Part shown: in pieces, positions 54,575 to 63,902 of the stretch
Layout of the letters: each line of letters starts with the position of its first letter
Position numbering within the stretch: position 1 is the first letter of the stretch
Origin: Burkholderiales bacterium
GTDB lineage: Bacteria > Pseudomonadota > Gammaproteobacteria > Burkholderiales > WYBJ01
Assembly (NCBI GenBank): GCA_022841915.1
Contig: JALHQN010000001.1
Coordinates: 496,001 to 560,000 of the forward strand
DNA length: 64,000 nucleotides
Direction of reading: 5' to 3'
The notes under the pieces: model-generated
What the model was told of the DNA's origin: nothing
Databases searched by the model: none
Seen by the model: only the letters and a program-made list of their open reading frames with translations
Program-made: the position numbers and the translations under genes

Positions 54575-55600
54575 CTAGTACATCGTCCGGCTGCGCAGGT
54601 GCTCGGTGCGGTCCATGGACGGAACGACGAGATTCTTGACCTCGGCGCCTTGAAGAACCGACAGGGGAATCGGTGTGCCTGCAGGGCCTAGTCCCCATAG
54701 CTTGCGGTAGAAATCGATCTGCCCGACGATCTGCTCGCCGCCCAGACGCACGATGATGTCACCGACTTTCAAGCCGCTCTTCGCAGCAGGGCCGTCGCTG
54801 GTCACGCGCGTGACGACCAAGTGTCCGCCCTGCATCTCCTGCGTATTCACCCCGAGCCACGGCCTTGCCGGCCCCGACACGCGCCCCGAACCGATCAGAT
54901 CGCCCAGGATGGGCTTGAGCAGGTCGATGGGCACGAACATGTTTCCCGGGGTGTACGTCTGCGGCTTGATCGCGTCGGTCACCACCAGCGAACCCACACC
55001 GTAGAGTTTGCCGTCGCGGCCGATAAGCGCCGCACCGCTCCAGTTGACGGTCGCTGGCGCGGTGAATATGGCGCTGTCGAGCAGGTATTCCCAAAAGCCC
55101 GCGAACGGCCGCTTGGAGACGACGTAGGCTGGCGCCACGCCATCGAACCCCGCGATCAGCACCGGTTCGCGCTCGGGCAAGGAGGCTGAATCGCCCAGTT
55201 CGATGGGCTTCACGGCAAGCGGCAAGGTGGCACGCACCAAGCCGAAACCCGTCGCGTGATCGAAGCCCACCACGGTCGCCGGCACCGCCTTGCCGTCGGC
55301 TGGCACGATCTCGATGCCTTCGGCTTCGACGATGAGATAGCCGATCGTGAGGATCAGCCCGCTGTCGTCGATGACGATCCCGCTACCCTCGCGCTGCACG
55401 CCCAAGGTGTTCGCGCTGCGGGCATCCTTGGCCGCATTCGCACGCAACAACACCACGGACAAGTTGTCCATGCTCCGAATTTGTGCAGGCGCCTCACCTG
55501 GCGTCGCTGCTGCCTGCGCGGCGGCAACCGAGTGAACCGCAAGCGCCCAGACCAACAGCGCACCCAGCACAGCGTGTCCCCAACCTGCCCATGGAATCAC
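54575..55600 (-). CDS. HtrA/S1C-like PDZ protein with degenerate catalytic residues
   Basis: This 341-residue exported protein has a signal peptide (about residues 1-28), a trypsin-like domain and a C-terminal PDZ domain (ARPWLGVNTQEMQGG, AAKSGLKVGDIIVRLGGEQI). The catalytic positions look lost. Where HtrA has LTNxHVV this has LTIGYLI (His to Tyr), and where it has the TDLAVL aspartate this has TGFGLV. The serine region is VNWSGAALIG, still with a Ser. It is probably a binding or regulatory pseudoprotease in the periplasm. It is transcribed alone. Confidence 0.8.
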   Translation of the reverse strand: MIPWAGWGHAVLGALLVWALAVHSVAAAQAAATPGEAPAQIRSMDNLSVVLLRANAAKDARSANTLGVQREGSGIVIDDSGLILTIGYLIVEAEGIEIVPADGKAVPATVVGFDHATGFGLVRATLPLAVKPIELGDSASLPEREPVLIAGFDGVAPAYVVSKRPFAGFWEYLLDSAIFTAPATVNWSGAALIGRDGKLYGVGSLVVTDAIKPQTYTPGNMFVPIDLLKPILGDLIGSGRVSGPARPWLGVNTQEMQGGHLVVTRVTSDGPAAKSGLKVGDIIVRLGGEQIVGQIDFYRKLWGLGPAGTPIPLSVLQGAEVKNLVVPSMDRTEHLRSRTMY

Positions 55601-56093
55601 AAGCCACCTCGTGTCGCGGAAACTGCAGAAAAAAACTTAGGAGAAGCGAACATTGGGACACCTCAGCCGGGCGGTTGTTCTGATCGCCGCAATGGACGTG
55701 CCAGCCGACATCCGGGATCAGCGATTCGGTGCGGAAAAGCCCATCGGCCAGGGTCGCCTGCCGCGGCGCGCCTGGATGCAGTTCACTCGGCAGCGAATGC
55801 CGATGGCCAGACCTTTGCCATCGACGGGGCCGATCGAAGCCACGGGCAATTCAGCAGAGAATCGATGATTCGGTGCATTAGCTTAGCTCGAATCGAGAAG
55901 CGATGGCGAGAGCATTAAGCCCACCTTCGCATGAATGATCGGGCGCTAGCCGCCCGCCCTGTTCGACGCATGGCCCGAGAGCGCGACGCCTTCGATCCGA
56001 CGCCTCCGGGGCGACAATGGCGTGCCCGCGTCTCCTGGCCGGCTCATCCTGGCCTGCGGCCCAGACTTCGGCACCTCGGTGCCGATCGCCTGA
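55601..56093. other. Non-coding gap
   Basis: These 493 bases lie between the HtrA-like start and the CPBP stop. Short open frames are present but lack ribosome sites or family features. I see no RNA gene or clear hairpin. Confidence 0.4.
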
Positions 56094-56819
56094 TCACCAG
56101 AACCGCCAATCGCCCGTAACGAGAATGTAGACACCCAGCATGCCATTGGTGACCGCATGCGCGACGATGGGCACCCACAATCTGCCGGTACGCAGGTAGA
56201 TCCAGCCATAGACGATGCCCGCAATGAAGCCCGCAAGCCATTGGCTGTGCTCCAGCGCAAAGAGCACGCTCGAAATCAGCAGCGCACGCACCCCCACTTT
56301 TGCGGGCTCGATGCGCAGGAAATCCTGCTCATGGATCCAGCGCATGAGAAAAGAACGCCAGAAGAGTTCCTCCACCACCGGCACCACGACGGCAAGCCCC
56401 AGCAGCCGCATGACGGTGAGCGGCCAATCGATCTCCTCGGAGCCGTAACGCCGCGGATCGAACCCGCTACTGAGCTCGAACGTCACCCAACCTTCATCGA
56501 GCAGGATCCAGATGACCCACACCGCGAGACCGCTGCCGATGGCCAGCACCCACTCGCTCAAGCGCAGGCCCGGCGACCATCGAAGCTCTTCGAACTTCGA
56601 CCACAGGATCAGAACGGCGGCACCGGCAACCAACGCCCGCGCCGCGTAGATCCAGCGAGCATCGGTCTCCCCGGGAGCGACGGGAACAGGCTCGGGCAAA
56701 AAAGAGCCGGCAGCAACGAAGGCAATGAACAGGGCGAACGGGAGGATGCGCGGGAAAGCATCCGATCGAATCCATGCCTGGAGCATGGTACTGGGTGTTT
56801 TGACCTTTTCTTCCGGCAT
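56094..56819 (-). CDS. CPBP-family intramembrane metalloprotease (CAAX protease-related)
   Basis: This 241-residue membrane protein has about six to seven helices and the CPBP/Abi signature. Motif one is VVEELFWRSFLMRW (EExxxR). Motif two is SSVLFALEHSQWLAGF (FxxxH), and motif three is VPIVAHAVTNGML (HxxxN). This set forms the glutamate/histidine metal site of the Rce1-like protease family. A CAAX-related subgroup occurs in PEP-CTERM/exosortase organisms, which fits the PEP-CTERM protein in this window. The ATG at 56817-56819 is chosen; its ribosome site is weak. Confidence 0.85.
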   Translation of the reverse strand: MPEEKVKTPSTMLQAWIRSDAFPRILPFALFIAFVAAGSFLPEPVPVAPGETDARWIYAARALVAGAAVLILWSKFEELRWSPGLRLSEWVLAIGSGLAVWVIWILLDEGWVTFELSSGFDPRRYGSEEIDWPLTVMRLLGLAVVVPVVEELFWRSFLMRWIHEQDFLRIEPAKVGVRALLISSVLFALEHSQWLAGFIAGIVYGWIYLRTGRLWVPIVAHAVTNGMLGVYILVTGDWRFW

Positions 56820-57051
56820 GGTGTCGTCTTCGTGAAGTGCGGTGCGCCAGCCACCGATAGCGCGTTCGGCGTTCAACCTCGTGCCATGCCGGCTGCCATA
56901 CAAGCCGGCGCCACGCATTCTTCCTGACCATCGACCAATGCAGTTAGTTCGGAGAATCGGTCATCCCAGCAAAGCGGCGGGACGACCGAATGCAAAACCG
57001 CAAGGCGTCGCCAAGGTCGATCGGTCGGCGAAAACCGGCGCTTCGCTGCGA

Positions 57052-58029
57052 CTACCCGACGTCCAGCACTGCTTGACCGATGCGCTGCCCACTCTCGACA
57101 TAATCGTGCGCATCAGCGATGCGATCGAGGGCGAAACGCCGTGCGACGGTGAACTTCGGCCGTCCGTCCTGCAGCCACCGGGCGATGTCGGCAAGCGCGC
57201 GACGCCTCGCGTCCTCCGGCATGGTGTAGACGTATACCATGCGCACGTTAAGATTCAATTGCCGCAGGCGCAGCGGCAGCGTGGCCTCCTGAGCCGCGAC
57301 CGAGGCATAACACGCGATCGCAGCGTTCGGCCTCAACGCTGCCGCGTAGGTCGGCAGATTCACGCCCAGTTCAACGTCGACGACGCGGTCTATCCCCGCA
57401 CCGCGGGTGATCTGATGCAACCGCGCGGCGACATCCTCACGTCGATAATCGATGACCGCATGAGCCCCGCCTTTTTTCGCGTGCGCGGCTTTCTCGTCGG
57501 AACTCACCGTCGCGATGACCCGCGCACCACCCCAGCGAGCCAGTTGTACGGCATAGTGCCCCACCACCCCGGCACCTCCTGTCACCAGCACGGTCAATCC
57601 CTCGACCGGGCCCTCGCAAAAAACGCAGCGATGCGCGGTCATCACCGGCACGCCGAGACAGGCGCCAGCCGCGTACGGAATCTTCGCCGGCAACGGCACG
57701 GCAAGCTGCGACGGCAACGCGATCATCTGCGCCGAGGTGCCCCATGCGCGCTGGAACTGTCCGTAATACACCCAGACGCGCTCTCCGATTCGGCGCTTGG
57801 GCACGCGGGCGCCGACGGCGTCGATCACCCCGGCGCCATCGCTGCCGGGGATGATCAAGGGCGCGCTCATCGGCCGATTGCCGCCTCTCCCCTTGGCATC
57901 CGAGGGATTGATGCCCGAGGCGCGCAAGCGAACCCGCACTTCGCCCGGCCCGGGCATCGGATCGGGTTGCTCGCCCACCTGCAGCACCTCGTGCGCGGGC
58001 CCGTTGCGTTCGTACCATGCTGCACGCAT
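57052..58029 (-). CDS. NADPH:quinone reductase-like zinc-independent MDR protein
   Basis: This 325-residue medium-chain reductase begins MRAAWYERNGPAHEVLQVGE. It has the nucleotide-binding TVLVTGGAGVVGHYAVQLA near residue 145, followed by HAVIDYRREDV. The zinc-ligand cysteines of alcohol dehydrogenases are absent, placing it with quinone oxidoreductase (QOR) types. It begins 10 bases after the TPP lyase stop and is probably part of the same minus-strand transcript as the lyase and CoA-transferase. Confidence 0.88.
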   Translation of the reverse strand: MRAAWYERNGPAHEVLQVGEQPDPMPGPGEVRVRLRASGINPSDAKGRGGNRPMSAPLIIPGSDGAGVIDAVGARVPKRRIGERVWVYYGQFQRAWGTSAQMIALPSQLAVPLPAKIPYAAGACLGVPVMTAHRCVFCEGPVEGLTVLVTGGAGVVGHYAVQLARWGGARVIATVSSDEKAAHAKKGGAHAVIDYRREDVAARLHQITRGAGIDRVVDVELGVNLPTYAAALRPNAAIACYASVAAQEATLPLRLRQLNLNVRMVYVYTMPEDARRRALADIARWLQDGRPKFTVARRFALDRIADAHDYVESGQRIGQAVLDVG

Positions 58030-58039
58030 CGAAGTGCTC

Positions 58040-59689
58040 CTAGGTCACCGTCTTGGTGAATCGCACCGTCGTGGCGCGCGCGGTGAAGTCGGTGACCACG
58101 TTCACGAGCGCGGGCCGGCCGTCCTTGATCTTTTCCTTCGCACGCTGCAGCGCCGGACCGATGTCTTCCGGCCGCTCGACTTGCTCGCCGTGGCAGCCGA
58201 GCGATTGCGCGAATAAATCGAAGCGCGTGTAGCCCAGATCCCGACCCGGCTTCTCTTTCTTCGGATCGGCCGTCCAGCCGCCGTTCAGGCTGATGACGAC
58301 GATCACCGGCAGCTTGTGCCGAGTCGCGGTGTCGAGCTCCATCGCATTCAAGCCGAACGAGCCGTCGCCATGGAGCACGACGACCTGCTTGTCCGGATGC
58401 GCCACCTTGGCACCGACACCGAAGGGCATGCCCACACCCATGATGCCGAAGGTGCCCGAGTTGATGCGGTGACGAGGATTGAACGTCGGAATCGACTGCC
58501 GGCCGTAGTTGAGAATCTCCTGGCCGTCGACCACGAGGATGGCATCCCGGTCGATGAAGTCGCGCACTTCCTTGCACAGCCGCAGCGGATGGATGGGCGT
58601 CTTGTCGGTGGACATCGCCTGCTCGGCTTCGGGCCGCTTCGCGGTTTCGATCGCCGCCAGCTTGCCGCGCCAATCGGCGAACGATCCGGCAGAGACCCGC
58701 GACCCGCCCGCGCCGAGCAACTGCCGCATGACCGCCTTGGCATCGCCGACGATGCCGAGATCGACGCGCGTATTGGCAGCCAGTTCGGTCGGATCGATGT
58801 CGATGCGGATGACTTTCGCCGTGGCCGACACCCGCGGCGGGGCGATATGACCGAACACGTAGTTGAGCCGCGTGCCGACGATCAGCAGCAGATCGGCTTC
58901 CTTCAACGCCGTCGAGCGCGCATTGAGGAAGGCATGCGGATGGTCCTCCGGCAGCACGCCTCGACCTTGGGGCGTCGTGTAGATCGGCATGCCGGTCTTG
59001 TCGAGCCATTCACGCATTTCATCGACGGCATCGGACCACAGCACGCCGCTGCCCGAAAGGACGACCGGACGCCGCGCACCCTCGATGAGCTTGATGGCCT
59101 GCTCGATCAGGGCGGGATCCCCCTGCGGGCGATGACGCTCCAGCGTCCGGGTGAGATCCGGCCACTTCACCAGCGCATCGTCGATCACATTGTTGATCAC
59201 GTCCGAGGGCAGATCGAGGTAGACCGGCCCGGGCTTGCCCGAGATCGCCTGCCTGAACGCCAGATCGACATACTCGGGGATACGCCGCGTCTCGTAGACC
59301 CGGTTCGCCCATTTGGTGACGGGCTTCATCACGGCGACTTGGTCGATCTCCTGGAAGGCGCCGTTGCCGTACTCGCTGACCGGGCTCGAACCGCCGAAGG
59401 CGACCACGGGGCTGCAATCGATCAAGGCGTTCGCCAGCCCGGTGGTCAAATTGATCGTTCCCGGCCCCGAGGCGCCCATGCACAAACCCGGCTTGTTCGT
59501 CACTCGCGCGTAAGCATGCGCGCTCATCGCAGCGGCCTGTTCGTGTCGCACGTCGACGCCGCGGATGCCGCGCTTCATGCTGTGCGTGAGCACGTCGTTG
59601 ATCGGCCCGCCCATGATGAAGAAGAAATCCGTGATGCCGATGCGCTTGAGCGTCTCGGCGACCAGCTCGTTACCTGTGATATTGGCCAT
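58040..59689 (-). CDS. Thiamine-diphosphate lyase, 2-hydroxyacyl-CoA lyase/oxalyl-CoA decarboxylase-like
   Basis: This 549-residue TPP enzyme has the catalytic Glu in DVRHEQAAAMSAHAYARVTN. GASGPGTINLTTGLANA and a TPP motif LHGDGSFGLNAMELDTA follow, ending in SLNGGW. The first half resembles 2-hydroxyacyl-CoA lyases more than acetolactate synthases. It is followed at 10 bases by a quinone-reductase-like gene and preceded at 37 bases by a CoA-transferase. That arrangement is expected if an acid is loaded with CoA and then cleaved. The precise substrate is inference. Confidence 0.82.
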   Translation of the reverse strand: MANITGNELVAETLKRIGITDFFFIMGGPINDVLTHSMKRGIRGVDVRHEQAAAMSAHAYARVTNKPGLCMGASGPGTINLTTGLANALIDCSPVVAFGGSSPVSEYGNGAFQEIDQVAVMKPVTKWANRVYETRRIPEYVDLAFRQAISGKPGPVYLDLPSDVINNVIDDALVKWPDLTRTLERHRPQGDPALIEQAIKLIEGARRPVVLSGSGVLWSDAVDEMREWLDKTGMPIYTTPQGRGVLPEDHPHAFLNARSTALKEADLLLIVGTRLNYVFGHIAPPRVSATAKVIRIDIDPTELAANTRVDLGIVGDAKAVMRQLLGAGGSRVSAGSFADWRGKLAAIETAKRPEAEQAMSTDKTPIHPLRLCKEVRDFIDRDAILVVDGQEILNYGRQSIPTFNPRHRINSGTFGIMGVGMPFGVGAKVAHPDKQVVVLHGDGSFGLNAMELDTATRHKLPVIVVISLNGGWTADPKKEKPGRDLGYTRFDLFAQSLGCHGEQVERPEDIGPALQRAKEKIKDGRPALVNVVTDFTARATTVRFTKTVT

Positions 59690-59726
59690 CGTCCATCCAG
59701 TCTGCGAAATGGGATTGAGTGTCTGA

Positions 59727-60977
59727 CTACTTTTTCGCCAGCTTGACCGGCGTCTCCTTGATGTACTCGTCGATCTGCGCGGGCGTCATCCCCGTCCACT
59801 GCGCAAGAACGTCGGCCGTATGCTCGCCGAGCAGGGGCGAGCACTTCACTTCGACGTTGCTGCCGGACATCTTCACGGGCCACCCCGGCATCCAGACCTC
59901 GCCCCGCTTCGGGTGCTGCACGGGCGCGAACATGCCGCGCTTGCGCAAATGCGGATCGCTGCTCAGCTCCTGCGTATCGAGCACGGCGCCGGCGGGCACG
60001 CCGGCATTCTGCAGCTTCTCCATCGCCTCGACCTTGGTATGGCGCGCGCACCACTCGCCGACCAGCGCGTCGACTTCGGCGGCATTCTTGACTCGCATCG
60101 CAGGCGTCGAGAAGCGCGGATCCTCAGCCAGATCCTCACGGTCCATTACCTTGAGCAGGCGCTGCCAATGCCAGCTGCCGGCGCGCGATGTATAGACCAT
60201 CACGTAATCGTTCGGGCCGCCGGGCTTGCACAGGTACAACTCGCTCGGTGCCGCAGCACCGATCGAGCTCTGGTTGCCCGTGCGCGGAACCGGCTTGCCG
60301 AACATGAGTTGTCCGGCGAAACAGATGCGGTTGAAGTTGATGACGGCATCCTGCATCGAGACTTCGATGCGCTGCCCCTTGCCGGTCGCATGACGCTGGT
60401 TGAGCGCCGCGAGTATGCCGACCAGACAATGGATGCCCGCACCGGTATCGCCAACGTGAGGACCGGGACGCAGCGGCGGACCACCCTCCGTGCCCGTGAT
60501 GGCGAACGCGCCGCCGACCGCCTGCGCGATCATGTCGAAGCTCAGGTAATTGGCATAGGGGCCGTCCGGAGCGAAGCCCTTGATCTGCGCGAAGATGAGT
60601 TTGGGATTGATCTTCTGCACCACATCCCAACCGAAGCCCAGCCGCTCGATGCCGCCGGGCGACATGTTCTCGATCATGACGTCGGCCTGCTCGATCATCT
60701 TGCGGATCACCGCTTTGCCACTCTCGGACTTCAGGTCGCACACGAGGCTGCGCTTGTTGGCGTTCATCATGATGAAGTAGAACGAATCCACATCCCCGCT
60801 GTTGGTAGAGGCGAAGCGACCGTTCTCTCCGGTTTGGGGCTCGACCTTGACGACATCGGCGCCCAGCCAGGCGAGCGCCTGCGTGCAGGAAGTGCCTGCC
60901 TCGTATTGCGTGAGATCGAGAACCTTGACGCCTGCAAGGGCGGTCGATTGTGTAGTCGCGGACTCGGAAGTGCTCAT
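59727..60977 (-). CDS. Class III CoA-transferase (formyl-CoA transferase-like)
   Basis: This 416-residue CaiB/BaiF protein has VKVLDLTQYEAGTSCTQALA at the N-terminus. VMIENMSPGGIERLGFGWD, the catalytic-aspartate segment IEVSMQDAVINFNRI (Asp near residue 210) and PPLRPGPHVGDTGAGIH are also seen. The GDTGAGIH loop and overall pattern resemble formyl-/oxalyl-CoA-type transferases. It lies 37 bases before the TPP lyase on the same strand, so the pair probably forms a CoA-loading and C-C cleaving unit. Confidence 0.9.
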   Translation of the reverse strand: MSTSESATTQSTALAGVKVLDLTQYEAGTSCTQALAWLGADVVKVEPQTGENGRFASTNSGDVDSFYFIMMNANKRSLVCDLKSESGKAVIRKMIEQADVMIENMSPGGIERLGFGWDVVQKINPKLIFAQIKGFAPDGPYANYLSFDMIAQAVGGAFAITGTEGGPPLRPGPHVGDTGAGIHCLVGILAALNQRHATGKGQRIEVSMQDAVINFNRICFAGQLMFGKPVPRTGNQSSIGAAAPSELYLCKPGGPNDYVMVYTSRAGSWHWQRLLKVMDREDLAEDPRFSTPAMRVKNAAEVDALVGEWCARHTKVEAMEKLQNAGVPAGAVLDTQELSSDPHLRKRGMFAPVQHPKRGEVWMPGWPVKMSGSNVEVKCSPLLGEHTADVLAQWTGMTPAQIDEYIKETPVKLAKK

Positions 60978-61071
60978 GGATCACCTGTTCGAAATGTGTG
61001 CACCGAAGGGAAAAAGGAAGAGCGGGCATCTACGCTCGGCGGCGACGCGCGTGCTGCTCGACATGCTTCGC

Positions 61072-62055
61072 CTACCCGGCAAAGAACCGCGTGTAGTGCT
61101 CGTAGATTTGGTCCGGCATCTCTTCCTGCATGTAATGGCCGCATGCCATTGCGTCGAAGCGCGCGATGTTGGTCGCGTACTGCTTCCAGATATCCAGAAA
61201 CTCGTTGGCCCGCTCGGGCGGATGACCGCGCGCGCCCCATAACAGCATCAACGGCATGTCGAGCTTCTTGTCCTTGTCGGCCGTGTCCATGGCGAAGTCG
61301 CAAGTGGCGGTGGCGCGATAGTCGCGGCACGAACCGGTGATGGTCTTCAGGGTGTAGCAGCGCACGTATTCGGCCAGCGCCGATTCGGTAAGAAAGCCTA
61401 GTCCGGTCCCTCCCCGGATCACCATCCGACTGCGCAGGAAGTAATCCGCGGGCACTGCGCTGATGAGGCGTTCGGGGAACGGCTCGGGCTGGGCCATGAA
61501 GGCCCAATGCCAGGTGCCTACCACCCAACTCTTGGTGATATGGGTCCAGACATAGTGATTGGGCACGATGTCCATCAAGCAGACTTTGAGAATGCGCTCG
61601 GGGTGATCCATGCACATCCGGTGCGTGGTGCGTGCGCCGCGGTCGTGGCCGGCGACGTAGAACTGCCGGTAGCCCAACTGATCCATGATCTCGAGCAGAT
61701 CCTGCGACATCGCCCGGAAACTGAAGTTGATGTTCTCCGGCCCCCCATCGGGCAGGGAACTGTCGCCGTAGCCGCGCAAGTCGGGCAGGATCACGTGATA
61801 GCGCTGGGCCAATCGCGCCGCCACCTTGTACCAGCACGTGTGATTTTGCGGGTTGCCGTGGACCAGCAGCAGCGGCGGGCCCGATCCCCCGTGCCGCAGG
61901 CGGATGACGGCACCGCTGGTGCGCACATCCATATGCTGGAATCCGGGAAAATGATCGGCCACCTCAGGGCTGCCCCAGCGGGTGGGGTCGCGTGCGTAGT
62001 CTTCCCGGGACGCGACCGCCATGATGTTCAGTTCGGACTGTCCGGCATCGGCCAT
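61072..62055 (-). CDS. Haloacetate (fluoroacetate) dehalogenase-like alpha/beta hydrolase
   Basis: This 327-residue hydrolase carries the whole fluoroacetate-dehalogenase active-site pattern. HGNPQNHTCWYKVAA holds the oxyanion region. AGHDRGARTTHRM has the nucleophile Asp and both carboxylate-binding Args. An Asp lies in MDIVP, the halide-binding His-Trp in GTWHWAFMAQP, a Tyr in CRDYRATA and the general base His in GHYMQEE. Residue matches are by memory of the RPA1163 enzyme. Epoxide or ester hydrolysis cannot be excluded. The ATG at 62053-62055 has GGAGG upstream. It is probably in one transcript with the CoA-transferase 94 bases downstream. Confidence 0.82.
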   Translation of the reverse strand: MADAGQSELNIMAVASREDYARDPTRWGSPEVADHFPGFQHMDVRTSGAVIRLRHGGSGPPLLLVHGNPQNHTCWYKVAARLAQRYHVILPDLRGYGDSSLPDGGPENINFSFRAMSQDLLEIMDQLGYRQFYVAGHDRGARTTHRMCMDHPERILKVCLMDIVPNHYVWTHITKSWVVGTWHWAFMAQPEPFPERLISAVPADYFLRSRMVIRGGTGLGFLTESALAEYVRCYTLKTITGSCRDYRATATCDFAMDTADKDKKLDMPLMLLWGARGHPPERANEFLDIWKQYATNIARFDAMACGHYMQEEMPDQIYEHYTRFFAG

Positions 62056-62172
62056 CCTGCCTCCTCCTGCGCCTTCGATGATGGTGGAGCATTGTAGCCT
62101 GCGCACCGCGCGTTGCGGCGCCAGGATCCGACAGCCGAAGATCGATGATCGAACGCGAGCGAGGCTGCGTGC

Positions 62173-63855
62173 CTACATCGACGGGGGCAGACTGACCGGC
62201 GCCGTCAGGGCCGCGGCAACGGCCGCATCGCGCCCGTAGAGGTCAGAACGAAAGTGCACCGTACCTCGGTCGTCCACATCGACGGTACGATAGAGGAGCA
62301 GAATCGGAGTGCGGCGCTTCAAGAGCAGGGTGCGCGTCTGGCGGGTCGCGATGTCGGCACGCAAACGTTGCTCATCCCAGCGTTCGGGGTCATCGAGCAG
62401 CGCCACGGCCAGCGCATGCGCGGTCTCCACGCGAATGCATCCGGAACTCGATGCGCGGTCGGCTCGGCGGAACAAGCCGCGGGCCGGCGTATCGTGAAGA
62501 TAGATCGCATGCCGATTGGGCAGCATGAACTTGATCGATCCGAGCGGATTCGTCGGCCCCGGCGCCTGGACGATGTCGTAGGGCAGGCCGCGCCCCAGGA
62601 AGCGCTTCCAGTCGACCGTCGCCGGATCGACCTCCTTGCCTGCCCCGTCGAACACCCGCATGTCGTTTTTGGCCAGATACAGCGGATCGCGCACGACACT
62701 GGGCACGATGTCCTCGCGAAGTATCGTCGGCGGCACCGTCCATGTCGGATTGAGCACCAGCGAGCGCAGCGTGGACCGAAAGGCGGGCGTGCTCCGGTAC
62801 GGGCGTCCGACCACCACGCGCGAGGACCAGGCCAGCTGACCGTGGATGTACAGACGGGCCACGAAGCCGGCGATGTCGACCAGCAAATGATCGGCCGCCA
62901 GATCGGTCGCCACCCAGCGCACCCGCTCGAGATTCACGCGGATTTGCTGGACTCGATCCGCAGCACTGAGATTCAGTGCGGCCAAGGTCGCCGGCCCGAC
63001 AACGCCGTCGGGTTCCAGGCCATGGCGCGACTGGAAACGCTTCACCGCTGCAACGAGCGTGGCGTCGTAAACGCCTTGCGTGCCCGCTTGCTCGGCCGCA
63101 GGCAAGTCACCGGTCGCCAGCAGTCGGGTCTGCAATGCCGCAACCCGCGCGTCATGCGCTCCCGGCCGCAGGAGGGCCCCGGCCCCGACCGGCAACCATC
63201 CCCCGCGCCGATCGATCTCCCGATACCGCGCCAACGCCTCGCGCAAACGCCGATAGAGCGGCGCCTGCGGGCTGTATGCGCCCAGCTCGTCACGAATCCT
63301 GTCTGCCGACAACAGCGCGCTCAGCGCATCGACCGTCAGGGCGCGTGCCGGGGTGAAGTTCCAGTCCGGCTCCAGCTGTCGAGGGTCCACTTTGCCGTGA
63401 CGCAGATGATGGACCAGACGCACCAAGGCATCGGTGAGCAGAAGCTCGCGCTCCGCAATCGCCGCCGCATCGCCTGGCGGCTGAGCCCGAAAACGCGTCA
63501 ACGCGAGGAGGTGATAGTCCTGCGGATCGAGCCCGTGCGTTGCAGCCGACTCGACCATAGCAAGGAATTCGCTCGCCCTCTGCGCCTCCCACGCCGGTTG
63601 GAATGCCCGTTGCTGGTAGAAGTCGGCAAGCGTCTGCCGTGCCGCCACCTGCCCGAGGAGACCGCCCGCCCGACCCTCCCGCAATGCCGTGACCTGCTGC
63701 TCGATCGATCGCGCGATGGCCTCGTCGGCGCTCGCTGCGCCCTGCACAGAGCCTAGCAGGCTGGCCCACAGACTCATGACGGCCAGCAAGCGCACCCACA
63801 GATCGGAGCGACGAATCGCAAAACTGGCGTCGATACGCTGCTCCCGACGGTTCAC
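62173..63855 (-). CDS. L,D-transpeptidase, YcbB/LdtD type
   Basis: The protein (about 560 residues) cross-links peptidoglycan by 3-3 bonds in the periplasm. After a signal-anchor helix (RLLAVMSLWASLLGSVQGA) come a scaffold domain and a peptidoglycan-binding domain (ATLVAAVKRFQSRHGLEPDG). The catalytic YkuD domain has IYLHDTPARGLF and SSSGCIRVE, with the nucleophile Cys. The start is uncertain. GTG at 63853-63855 gives a good export signal, while the frame reaches GTG 63921 inside the next gene. Confidence 0.88.
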   Translation of the reverse strand: MNRREQRIDASFAIRRSDLWVRLLAVMSLWASLLGSVQGAASADEAIARSIEQQVTALREGRAGGLLGQVAARQTLADFYQQRAFQPAWEAQRASEFLAMVESAATHGLDPQDYHLLALTRFRAQPPGDAAAIAERELLLTDALVRLVHHLRHGKVDPRQLEPDWNFTPARALTVDALSALLSADRIRDELGAYSPQAPLYRRLREALARYREIDRRGGWLPVGAGALLRPGAHDARVAALQTRLLATGDLPAAEQAGTQGVYDATLVAAVKRFQSRHGLEPDGVVGPATLAALNLSAADRVQQIRVNLERVRWVATDLAADHLLVDIAGFVARLYIHGQLAWSSRVVVGRPYRSTPAFRSTLRSLVLNPTWTVPPTILREDIVPSVVRDPLYLAKNDMRVFDGAGKEVDPATVDWKRFLGRGLPYDIVQAPGPTNPLGSIKFMLPNRHAIYLHDTPARGLFRRADRASSSGCIRVETAHALAVALLDDPERWDEQRLRADIATRQTRTLLLKRRTPILLLYRTVDVDDRGTVHFRSDLYGRDAAVAAALTAPVSLPPSM

Positions 63856-63902
63856 GAGTAAGCGGCTCGATCGCGGTGCGACACAAGGGCTCTCGACAAC
63901 GT

